Source of the DNA: JBBQVO01 sp038211505
GTDB taxonomy: Bacteria; Chloroflexota; Dehalococcoidia; DSTF01; JACRBR01
Assembly (NCBI GenBank): GCA_038211505.1
Contig: JBBQVO010000115.1
Location: forward strand, 1-10,501
Direction of reading: 5' to 3'
DNA length: 10,501 nucleotides
The notes below the pieces were generated by a model. The model saw nothing but the letters and a program-made list of their open reading frames with translations. It was not told where the DNA came from and did no database searches. A program made the position numbers and the translations under genes. This document shows, piece after piece, positions 1 through 5,990 of this stretch; position 1 is the stretch's first letter; the number at the start of each line of letters is the position of its first letter.

Positions 1-948
1 GGCCGCGACGCCGATCGCCACCCGCGAAGTCGCAGCGTCACGCAAGGCGTCGCCTCCAAGGCCGACGCCGGCGTTGGCCAGCGCAAAGATCGGCACTATG
101 AGGAGCCCCGTCCACGGATGCAGCGCGCGTTCGGTGCGCTCCAGCGCTCGCTCGCGGTCGTCCGCACTCGCTCGTGCGATGCGCCAGTCCGGCAGCGCGA
201 ACGCGAGCGCCACGCCGGCGATCGTCGGATGCACGCCGGACTCGTACGTCGCTATCCAAACGAGCACGCCGGTCGCAGCGTAGGCGGCGACGTGATGCAC
301 GCGCGTCCGCCCCAATATGACGATGAGGCCGAGCAACGCGATCGCGACCAACAGCCACGCGATCGATACGCCGTCCGCATAGAACACGGCGATTACAGCG
401 ATCGCACCGATGTCGTCGACGATTGCCAGCGCCAGCAGAAACACCTTGAGTGATAGCGGAACGCGCGAACCCAGCAGCGACAACACGCCGACAGCGAACG
501 CGATATCGGTCGCCATCGGGATGCCCCAGCCGCCAGTGCCGTCTCGGCCAGCGTTGAATGTGAGAAAGATCAACGCCGGCACGATCATCCCGCCCGCCGC
601 CGCCGCCACCGGCAGCGCGGCGTTGCGTCGATCCGACAGCTCGCCGCGCACGAGCTCGCGGCGGATCTCCAGTCCGACGACGAAGAAGAACACCGCCATC
701 AACGCGTCGTTGACCCAACCGACGAGCGTTTCATCAATCGCGCGAGCGCCGATACCAACCGACAGCGCCCGCGACCAGACGTCGACATACGTCGTGCCCG
801 GCAGATTCGCCCAGACAAGCGCCGCCGCCGCAGCGAACAGCAGCAAGACCCCGCCGGCTGTCTCCGTCCGCAAGAACTGCTGTATGGGACCCAACACCCG
901 CTTCGGAATCGCCGCCGCCACGGATGCGGCGCGAGAAGCAGCGTCCAT
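1..948 (-). CDS. nhaA: NhaA family Na+/H+ antiporter (3' end cut by window edge)
   Basis: Sodium/proton antiporter of the inner membrane, which expels Na+ (or Li+) in exchange for H+ for pH and salt homeostasis. Read on the minus strand, the frame is open from the ATG at 948 to base 1, giving 316 residues; the family is usually about 380-430, so roughly the last three helices are missing. The family signature is plain: GWGIPMATDIAFAVGVLSLLG around residues 141-160, then LALAIVDDIGAIAVIA around 172-187. The ion-binding aspartate pair is D178/D179 and the unwound-helix aspartate is D148 (E. coli D163/D164 and D133). A later LHPWTGLLIVPIFALANAG block also fits. The lysine equivalent to E. coli K300 lies beyond the edge. 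The start is fixed by a strong Shine-Dalgarno site. It lies 120 bp downstream of the SDR operon on the same strand, so co-transcription is possible but not shown. Confidence 0.95.
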   Translation of the reverse strand, partial: MDAASRAASVAAAIPKRVLGPIQQFLRTETAGGVLLLFAAAAALVWANLPGTTYVDVWSRALSVGIGARAIDETLVGWVNDALMAVFFFVVGLEIRRELVRGELSDRRNAALPVAAAAGGMIVPALIFLTFNAGRDGTGGWGIPMATDIAFAVGVLSLLGSRVPLSLKVFLLALAIVDDIGAIAVIAVFYADGVSIAWLLVAIALLGLIVILGRTRVHHVAAYAATGVLVWIATYESGVHPTIAGVALAFALPDWRIARASADDRERALERTERALHPWTGLLIVPIFALANAGVGLGGDALRDAATSRVAIGVAA

Positions 949-951
949 TCG

Positions 952-961
952 CCACCTCCTT
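952..961 (-). promoter_or_regulatory. Strong Shine-Dalgarno site of nhaA
   Basis: On the minus strand this reads AAGGAGGTGG, close to a perfect anti-16S match, ending a few bases before the ATG at 948. It fixes the nhaA start and suggests efficient translation initiation. It is stronger than the sites seen for the other genes in the window. Confidence 0.8.
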
Positions 962-1020
962 CGCAGCGGCGTTACAGAGCGTGGAGATGAGGTCGTAGAG
1001 ACGTACCTTCAGGTCCGTCC

Positions 1021-1057
1021 GTCGTCGGTATCGACGGCCGCCGCGCCAACCGACGAC
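1021..1057. repeat. Inverted repeat between SDR stop and nhaA
   Basis: A perfect 9-bp inverted repeat, GTCGTCGGT (1021-1029) and ACCGACGAC (1049-1057), encloses a 19-base GC-rich loop. It begins about 11 bp after the stop of the upstream SDR gene on the minus strand. No T tract follows on either strand, so it is not a classic intrinsic terminator. It could attenuate or stabilise the transcript between the SDR operon and nhaA, or be an operator. In a sequence this GC-rich, chance remains possible. Confidence 0.4.
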
Positions 1058-1068
1058 AAACCCCAGCA

Positions 1069-1875
1069 TCAGAGATGCGTCGTCAACCCACCATCGACGA
1101 ACATAACCTGGCCGCTGATATAGCCGCATGAGTCGGACGCGAGATACACCGCCAGCGGCCCGAGTTCGTCGGCAAAGCCCGCACGCTTCATCGGCACAAA
1201 TCGCACCGTCTGATTCGCCGCCGGATCGGGATTGCCGATTGCCGCCGAATGCTCCATCCATCCCTGCGCGATCGCGTTGACGGTGATCTTGTGCGGCCCC
1301 CACTCGGTCGCCAGCGCGCGCGTCAGGTTGAGGACGCCCGCCTGCGCCGCGCAGTAGGCGGCCGCGTTGGCGATCGCCCGCTCGCCCAGCACAGAGGTAA
1401 CGTTGATGATACGGCCGCCCGTCTCCTGCTTCAGCATCTCCTTGCCGGCGGCGCGGCAGCCGTGGAAGGTTCCGGCAAGGTTCACCTGCATCACCTTGTT
1501 CCACTCGACGTCGGTCGTAGACTCGGCGGCCTTGCCAAGAAAGAGATCGGGCGCGTTGATGAGAATGTCGATGCCACCGAGATCCTTCGCCACCTGGCGC
1601 ACCATCACCTGCACGCCGGCGCCCAGCGTCACGTCCGTCGCCACCGTCGACGACTTGCGGCCCATCTTCGTCAGCTCTTGCTGGACACGCTTCGTGCGCA
1701 TGATCTCGTCGCCATCGTTCGACGTCGACGACACCGTCACATCAGCCCCCGCCTCGCCCAGCGCCAGCGCGATAGCCCTCCCCGCCGCGCCACCGGCGCC
1801 GATCACCAGCGCCCGCTTCCCGGAGAGATCGAATGCGTCGAGCCCGGAGCGCACGTCGCCCCATTCGTTTTTCAT
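1069..1875 (-). CDS. SDR-family protein with abnormal catalytic motifs
   Basis: Short-chain dehydrogenase/reductase fold, 268 residues, the usual length for a classical SDR; last gene of a three-gene operon. Seen in the sequence: a glycine-rich dinucleotide segment at about 24-32 reading VIGAGGAAG instead of TGxxxGxG; an NAPD at 107-110 where NNAG is usual; the serine S161; Y174; and YCAAQ at 174-178, where the expected YxxxK lysine is Q178 (codon CAG at 1344-1342). The C-terminal half is ordinary for the family, with LAVYLASDSCGYISGQ and VDGG. Y and S remain but the lysine that positions the nicotinamide ribose and lowers the tyrosine pKa is missing, so it may be weakly active, altered or a non-catalytic partner of the other SDR; this is inference. 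The ATG at 1875 overlaps the upstream stop as ATGA, implying translational coupling. Substrate unknown. Confidence 0.88.
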   Translation of the reverse strand: MKNEWGDVRSGLDAFDLSGKRALVIGAGGAAGRAIALALGEAGADVTVSSTSNDGDEIMRTKRVQQELTKMGRKSSTVATDVTLGAGVQVMVRQVAKDLGGIDILINAPDLFLGKAAESTTDVEWNKVMQVNLAGTFHGCRAAGKEMLKQETGGRIINVTSVLGERAIANAAAYCAAQAGVLNLTRALATEWGPHKITVNAIAQGWMEHSAAIGNPDPAANQTVRFVPMKRAGFADELGPLAVYLASDSCGYISGQVMFVDGGLTTHL

Positions 1876-2177
1876 CGGGCGCGATCCACCGACGGCTCGG
1901 CGTCGTAGATTTGGATCGCCGGCGCGCCGTCGGCCAGTTTGCTCGCGTCTCGCACGAAATGGCCTGATGCTGGCACAGCGAAATGCGCCGTCACCGCGTC
2001 GCGATCACGCCACGTCTCGAAGAAGAAGAGCCTCAGCGGATTCTCGGCGTCGATGTGCACATCGTGCGAGAGGCAGCCGTCCTCGGCGCGCGAACGCCGC
2101 ACGTGCTCCAGACTGACCGCACGCAACTCGTCGAGCGTCTCAGGCCGCGCGAGAATGCTACCGGTGATGATGATCAC
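1872..2177 (-). CDS. ABM/YgiN-type small monooxygenase
   Basis: A 101-residue protein of the antibiotic biosynthesis monooxygenase (ABM) superfamily, a dimeric ferredoxin-like fold. Known members include quinol monooxygenase YgiN, haem-degrading enzymes and polyketide oxygenases. Family pattern seen: an N-terminal strand, a helix (PETLDELRAVSLEHV), GCLSHDVHIDAENP at about 34-47, FFFETWRDRDAVTAHF at about 51-66, then H73. Function within the superfamily cannot be read from sequence; an oxygenase on a quinone or aromatic, or an accessory role, are both possible. The start is GTG at 2177, preceded by a modest AAAGG. It begins 24 bp after the stop of the upstream SDR and its TGA overlaps the next SDR's ATG, so all three are very likely one transcript. 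This pairing suggests joint handling of one substrate. Confidence 0.82.
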   Translation of the reverse strand: MIIITGSILARPETLDELRAVSLEHVRRSRAEDGCLSHDVHIDAENPLRLFFFETWRDRDAVTAHFAVPASGHFVRDASKLADGAPAIQIYDAEPSVDRAR

Positions 2178-2201
2178 GCATTCGCCTTTCGCAGCGTCAT
2201 C

Positions 2202-3017
2202 CTAAAACGCGACTTCCGGCGCGAAGCCCATCGGCGCCAGGCCTCCCGCAAGTCCGCCGCCGTCGATCACAAATCCCTGGCCGGTCACGTAGCTCGATGC
2301 GTCCGACGCGAGATAGATCGCCAGCGGCCCCAGCTCCCACGCCTCGCCGAGCCGCTGCGCCGGCAGATATCGCCCGCGTGTCTGCGCGAAGATCGCCGCT
2401 TGCTCGTTGTGCGCCGGCGACTGCTGCACGAATCCAGGAATGATGCAGTTGACGCGAACGTTGTGCTTCTGGAGCATCGCCGAAAGCGACTTCGTGAGCG
2501 CGATGACGCCCGCCTTCGCGGCGCCGTAGCCGAAGCTCATCGGATACGCCCGCATCGCCGTGCCCGACGCGACGTTGATGATCGAGCCGCCGTGCCCCTG
2601 CGTGGCCATCACCTTCGATGCCGCGCGGGCGCAGTAGAACGCGCTCGATAGGTTCACATCGAGCGTGTCGTGCCAGTCGTCGTCATCGACGTCCCATAGC
2701 TCGGCGTTCGCGCCGCGCATGTCGCCGATGCCGGCGTTCGAGAGCATGATGTCGAGCTTGCCGTACTCGTCGACCGCGCGCTGGATCAGAGCATCGCACT
2801 GCGACGAATCGCGCACGTCCGTCGGCTGCGCCACTGCTCGTCGGCCGAGCGCCTCGATGTCAGCTTTCGTGCGATCAATCTGCTCGGCGGTTCGCGCCGC
2901 GCAGACGACGTCGGCGCCGGCGTCCGCGAGCGCGAGCGCCATCTGCCGCCCGAGCCCGCGCCCCGCGCCGGTCACGATCGCCACCTTGCCATCCAGCCGC
3001 AGCCGCTCCAGCGCCAT
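2202..3017 (-). CDS. SDR-family NAD(P)-dependent oxidoreductase
   Basis: Classical short-chain dehydrogenase/reductase, 271 residues, oxidising or reducing a hydroxyl/keto substrate with NAD(P)H. All hallmark elements are intact: TGAGRGLG cofactor motif at 16-23, SNAG at 93-96, catalytic S151, and YGAAK with Y164 and K168, followed by PGFVQQ and LAIYLASDASSYVTGQ near the end. The C-terminal tail after IDGGG is glycine/alanine rich and about 17 residues long. The frame is open further upstream, but the start chosen is the ATG at 3017, because the protein then begins right at the first Rossmann strand and a GGAGG lies 6 bases upstream. First gene of the operon SDR, ABM, SDR. An arginine after the second strand (CAAR) hints at NADP preference, which is weak evidence. 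Substrate not identifiable. The intact motifs contrast with the downstream SDR. Confidence 0.93.
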   Translation of the reverse strand: MALERLRLDGKVAIVTGAGRGLGRQMALALADAGADVVCAARTAEQIDRTKADIEALGRRAVAQPTDVRDSSQCDALIQRAVDEYGKLDIMLSNAGIGDMRGANAELWDVDDDDWHDTLDVNLSSAFYCARAASKVMATQGHGGSIINVASGTAMRAYPMSFGYGAAKAGVIALTKSLSAMLQKHNVRVNCIIPGFVQQSPAHNEQAAIFAQTRGRYLPAQRLGEAWELGPLAIYLASDASSYVTGQGFVIDGGGLAGGLAPMGFAPEVAF

Positions 3018-3023
3018 CGGAGT

Positions 3024-3028
3024 CCTCC
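3024..3028 (-). promoter_or_regulatory. Shine-Dalgarno site deciding the SDR start
   Basis: GGAGG on the minus strand, six bases before the ATG at 3017. It decides against the longer open frame that runs up to 3188, whose extra 57 residues are arginine-rich and unlike any SDR N-terminus. Confidence 0.75.
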
Positions 3029-3106
3029 GTCGCCAGTGTAGTAGACGGCGTACAAACGAACACGCGACATCTACCCACTCGCACGCCCACGGAGCGCCGC
3101 ACGTGG

Positions 3107-3125
3107 CACGGCCGCCCCGGCCGTG
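3107..3125. repeat. Hairpin in divergent intergenic region
   Basis: Perfect 7-bp inverted repeat CACGGCC / GGCCGTG with a five-base loop, inside the 223-bp region between the divergent SDR operon (starting at 3017) and the small acidic gene (starting at 3241). No T tract follows, so it is not a typical terminator. It could be a regulator binding site shared by both transcripts or a chance GC-rich palindrome. Apart from this and a weak promoter candidate I see nothing else in the region. Confidence 0.3.
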
Positions 3126-3170
3126 GTACCGCGATAACCCATCCTGATTTCTCGATCCCGCGCACCCGTG

Positions 3171-3197
3171 TTGCCGGCCGCGGATCATAGATATGCT
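3171..3197 (+). promoter_or_regulatory. Weak sigma70-type promoter candidate
   Basis: TTGCCG (3171-3176) and TATGCT (3192-3197), each matching four of six consensus bases, are separated by 15 bp, shorter than the usual 16-18. The patch is locally AT-richer than its surroundings and would give a leader of roughly 35-40 bases before the ATG at 3241. It is the best candidate I see for the small gene-lipA-lpdA transcript, but it is weak. Confidence 0.25.
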
Positions 3198-3226
3198 GGC
3201 GCGACACGATCAGCCGTACGACCGTC

Positions 3227-3233
3227 GAGGGAG
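3227..3233 (+). promoter_or_regulatory. Shine-Dalgarno site of the small acidic gene
   Basis: GAGGGAG, seven bases before the ATG at 3241. It decides that start over an in-frame ATG at 3193. The same heptamer with the same spacing precedes lpdA (4568-4574). Confidence 0.7.
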
Positions 3234-3240
3234 CACCGCC

Positions 3241-3585
3241 ATGTCTGACTATTCGTTCGAGCGCGAATCGCGTACGCCGTTTTCGGAGTGCTACACGATC
3301 GAAGAGAACGGCGATGTCGTCGGCCGCGCGGACCTGCACTTCACGCCGTCGAGCATCGTCTACGCGACGCTGTGCGTACCGCAGGACTTCGACGAAGCCG
3401 AGATCCAGGATCTGATCGGCGAGATCGACGAGCGGCTCGTGCTCTCGACGGACGCGTATCGCGATGATTTCGTCGTCACGGTCTGGCGCGGCACGCAGGC
3501 CGGCGTCTACTCCGAAGACGCCGACGAGGGAGAGCTCGACGACGGCGAAGACAACGGCTCGAACGGCCACGCTCCGATCGGCTGA
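3241..3585 (+). CDS. Small acidic hypothetical protein
   Basis: 114 residues; I do not recognise the family. The N-terminal 85 residues look like a compact alpha/beta domain: predicted strands around YTIEEN, VVGRADLHF, SIVYATLCV and FVVTVWRG, with a helix DEAEIQDLIGEIDERL at about 51-66. The last 25 residues form a very acidic, probably disordered tail (SEDADEGELDDGEDNG at about 91-106). There is no signal peptide or membrane segment, so it is probably cytoplasmic. The start at ATG 3241 is supported by GAGGGAG seven bases upstream. The stop lies 35 bp before the lipA start on the same strand, so it is probably co-transcribed with lipA and lpdA; a link to lipoylation is only inferred from position. 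Coding is supported by a ribosome site, gene-like spacing and a plausible soluble composition. Confidence 0.75.
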   Translation: MSDYSFERESRTPFSECYTIEENGDVVGRADLHFTPSSIVYATLCVPQDFDEAEIQDLIGEIDERLVLSTDAYRDDFVVTVWRGTQAGVYSEDADEGELDDGEDNGSNGHAPIG

Positions 3586-3620
3586 CAGCTACGCCGTCGA
3601 CCAGCGAATGGACACCATAC

Positions 3621-4589
3621 GTGGTCATTGAGAGCCAACACGTCGCGCCCGTATCGTCACCCGCCCCACCGACCGAAGCGCCCGCGCGGCAGCGCAAGCC
3701 TGACTGGCTGAGGGTGCGATTCCCCGCCGGCGAACGCTATCAGCATCTCAAGTCGATCATGCGCGACGAGAATCTGCATACGATCTGCGAGGACGCGCGC
3801 TGCCCGAATATCGGCGAGTGCTGGAACGCCGGCACCGCCACGTTCATGATCCTCGGCGACATATGCACGCGATCGTGCGGCTTCTGCTCCGTCACGACCG
3901 GCCGCCCGCACGCGCTCGACCTCCTCGAACCACATCGGCTCGCGTCCGCCGTCGCCGCCCTCGGCCTCGACTACGTCGTCATCACGTCGGTCAACCGCGA
4001 CGATCTCGAGTCCGGCGGCGCCGAGATCTTCGCCGCTTGCATCAGGGCGATCCGCCGGCGCGATCCGTCGGTGCGCGTCGAGGTGCTGATCCCCGACTTC
4101 AAGGGCAACTGGAACGCCCTCGCGACCGTCGTCGACGCAGGGCCGTTCGTACTCAACCACAACATCGAGACGGCCGCCCGCCTTTATCCGACCGTCCGGC
4201 CGCAAGCGCGATACGAGCGATCGATGGAACTGATCCAATGCGCGAAAGCGCTCGCGCCCGACATGCTCACCAAGTCCGGCTTCATGGTCGGCCTCGGCGA
4301 GACGGACGACGAGATCCGCACGATCATGCGCGATCTGCGTCACCACGACTGCGACATCGTCACGATCGGCCAGTATCTGCAGCCGACGCTGAAACATTTG
4401 GCGGTGCAGCGCGTCTACGATCCGTCCGAATACGAGGCGTTTCGCGCCTATGGCCGCGACCTGGGTTTCACACACGTCGAAGCCGGCCCGCTCGTTCGCT
4501 CGTCGTATCACGCCGAAGAGCAGACCGGCGTCTCACCGCGCTCAGCGCGTCTTGCCGATATTCCGTTGAGGGAGATCCAGCGTGCCTGA
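3621..4589 (+). CDS. lipA: Lipoyl synthase LipA
   Basis: Radical SAM enzyme that inserts two sulfurs at C6 and C8 of protein-bound octanoyl groups, completing lipoyl cofactors on 2-oxoacid dehydrogenase E2 and glycine-cleavage H proteins. Both iron-sulfur sites are intact: the auxiliary cluster CX4CX5C at C56, C61, C67 (CEDARCPNIGEC) and the radical SAM CX3CX2C at C82, C86, C89 (CTRSCGFC). The family's C-terminal RSSY with the cluster-ligating serine is at 293-296. Length is 322, normal. The GTG start at 3621 is the only plausible one upstream of the conserved RKPDWLRVRFP at about 25, but its ribosome site is poor, so the first 25 proline/alanine-rich residues are uncertain. The gene ends 8 bp inside lpdA, indicating one transcript with coupled translation. 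No lipB octanoyltransferase is present in the window. Confidence 0.97.
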   Translation: MVIESQHVAPVSSPAPPTEAPARQRKPDWLRVRFPAGERYQHLKSIMRDENLHTICEDARCPNIGECWNAGTATFMILGDICTRSCGFCSVTTGRPHALDLLEPHRLASAVAALGLDYVVITSVNRDDLESGGAEIFAACIRAIRRRDPSVRVEVLIPDFKGNWNALATVVDAGPFVLNHNIETAARLYPTVRPQARYERSMELIQCAKALAPDMLTKSGFMVGLGETDDEIRTIMRDLRHHDCDIVTIGQYLQPTLKHLAVQRVYDPSEYEAFRAYGRDLGFTHVEAGPLVRSSYHAEEQTGVSPRSARLADIPLREIQRA

Positions 4590-5973
4590 GTACGATCTCG
4601 CGATCATCGGCGGCGGCCCCGGCGGCTACGTCGCGGCGATCCGCGCGGCGCAGCTGCGCCAGCGCGTGGTCTTGATCGAGAAGGAGCGCGTCGGCGGCCT
4701 CTGCCTCAACTGGGGCTGCATCCCGAGCAAGGCGCTGCTCTGGAACGCCGAGGTCGTCGAGCTCGTGCGCGACGCCGCAACCTACGGCATCGCCTTCGAC
4801 AACCTGCGCGTCGATATGGGCGCTGCAATCGACCGCAGCCGGCTGATCGTCGATCAGATGGTCAAGGGTGTTGAGTTCCTCCTCAAGAAGAACGGCGTCA
4901 CGACGATCATCGGCGAGGCCACATTCGTATCATCGACGTCGCTTTCCGTCACCGGCGTCGACGGCACGATCGACGCAACAAACATCATCATCGCCACCGG
5001 CGCCCGTCCGCGCGCGAACCCCGGCCTCGAGACCGACGGCGTGGTCATCATCGACAGCCGAGGCGCGCTCGCGCTACGCGAACAACCGGAGAGCGTTGTG
5101 ATCATCGGCGGCGGCCCGATCGGCGTCGAGTTCGCGACATTCTGGCGCGCTTACGGCGTCGACGTCACGATCGTCGAAGCGCTTGAGCATCTGCTGCCGC
5201 TTGAGGACGAAGAGATTGGCGTCCAACTCGAACGTTCCTTTAAGAAGCGCGGCATCAAATTCATCACCGGCGCGTCCGGCGCGAGCGTTGCCGCGAGGAA
5301 CGGTCGCGCCACCGTGAGTCTCACGGTCAGCGACAAAACGCGCGAGCTCGACGCCGACAGGGCGCTGATCGGCATCGGCTTTCAGGCTAACGTCGACGCG
5401 CTCGCGCTCGACAAGGTCGGCGTGCAGATGGCCGGGAATTTCGTGAATGTCGATGCGCAGCTGAAGACTGCCGCCGATCACGTCTACGCCATCGGCGACG
5501 CCACCGGCATTCTCAATATGGCGCATGTCGCGTCGGCGATGGGCGTGATGCTCGTCGAGCGGCTCTGCGGCGTCGAAACGCGCGATCTCGTCTACGCGAA
5601 CATGCCGCGTGCGACATACTGCCATCCCGAAGTCGCGAGCATCGGCCTCACCGAGAAGCAAGCGCGGGCCGCCGGCCACGACGTGAAGATCGGCAAGTTT
5701 CCTGTGCGCGCCAACGGCCGCGCGAAGGGCATCAACCAGACGGACGGCCTGATCAAGATCGTCGCCGACGCCGCGACCAACGCCACGCTCGGCGTCCACA
5801 TGATCGGCCCGATGGTGACAGAGTCACTGGCCGAAGCATCGCTCGGTATCACGATGCAGGCGACGCCGCGCGAACTCGGCTGGACCATCGCCGCACACCC
5901 GACGCTCGCCGAGGCAGTGAAGGAAGCAGCGCTCGCGGTCGGCGGCGAAGCGATCCACATCGTGAACGACTAG
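4582..5973 (+). CDS. lpdA: Dihydrolipoyl dehydrogenase (E3)
   Basis: FAD-dependent disulfide oxidoreductase that reoxidises dihydrolipoamide with NAD+ in pyruvate, 2-oxoglutarate, branched-chain dehydrogenase or glycine-cleavage complexes. 463 residues, typical length. In order: FAD-binding IGGGPGG at 9-15; redox disulfide C41/C46 within GGLCLNWGCIPSK; NAD-binding IGGGPIG at 175-181; second FAD motif AIGDAT at 303-308; and the C-terminal dimerisation domain with the catalytic dyad H439 and E444 in HPTLAE. All catalytic residues are present. It lacks an N-terminal lipoyl domain. The start is GTG at 4582, preceded by GAGGGAG seven bases upstream and lying 8 bp inside lipA. Since no E1/E2 or gcv genes are here, the complex it serves cannot be told. 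Some such proteins are mercuric reductase or other relatives, but HPTLAE and CLNWGC favour E3. Confidence 0.95.
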   Translation: MPEYDLAIIGGGPGGYVAAIRAAQLRQRVVLIEKERVGGLCLNWGCIPSKALLWNAEVVELVRDAATYGIAFDNLRVDMGAAIDRSRLIVDQMVKGVEFLLKKNGVTTIIGEATFVSSTSLSVTGVDGTIDATNIIIATGARPRANPGLETDGVVIIDSRGALALREQPESVVIIGGGPIGVEFATFWRAYGVDVTIVEALEHLLPLEDEEIGVQLERSFKKRGIKFITGASGASVAARNGRATVSLTVSDKTRELDADRALIGIGFQANVDALALDKVGVQMAGNFVNVDAQLKTAADHVYAIGDATGILNMAHVASAMGVMLVERLCGVETRDLVYANMPRATYCHPEVASIGLTEKQARAAGHDVKIGKFPVRANGRAKGINQTDGLIKIVADAATNATLGVHMIGPMVTESLAEASLGITMQATPRELGWTIAAHPTLAEAVKEAALAVGGEAIHIVND

Positions 5974-5990
5974 ACAACGAGCAACGCCGA

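Noticed and set aside
38..718. 226-residue arginine-rich frame on the minus strand
   Set aside because: Same strand as nhaA but another frame; NhaA has conserved motifs through this whole stretch, while this translation is arginine-rich low-complexity.
410..1123. Long open frame on the plus strand over nhaA
   Set aside because: It is antisense to the clear NhaA reading and encodes a Ser/Ala/Arg-rich sequence with no family features, as expected from high-GC shadow frames.
3028..3060. Possible minus-strand promoter for the SDR operon (TACACT -10-like box)
   Set aside because: No acceptable -35 at 15-18 bp, and the predicted transcript start would fall on the ribosome site.
3018..3188. 57-codon N-terminal extension of the intact SDR
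   Set aside because: The extension does not resemble an SDR N-terminus, and a GGAGG site points to the ATG at 3017.
3608..3631. Seven-codon frame (MDTIRGH) overlapping the lipA GTG start
   Set aside because: No ribosome site precedes it and very short frames arise by chance; it could only matter if lipA is under translational control, for which there is no evidence.
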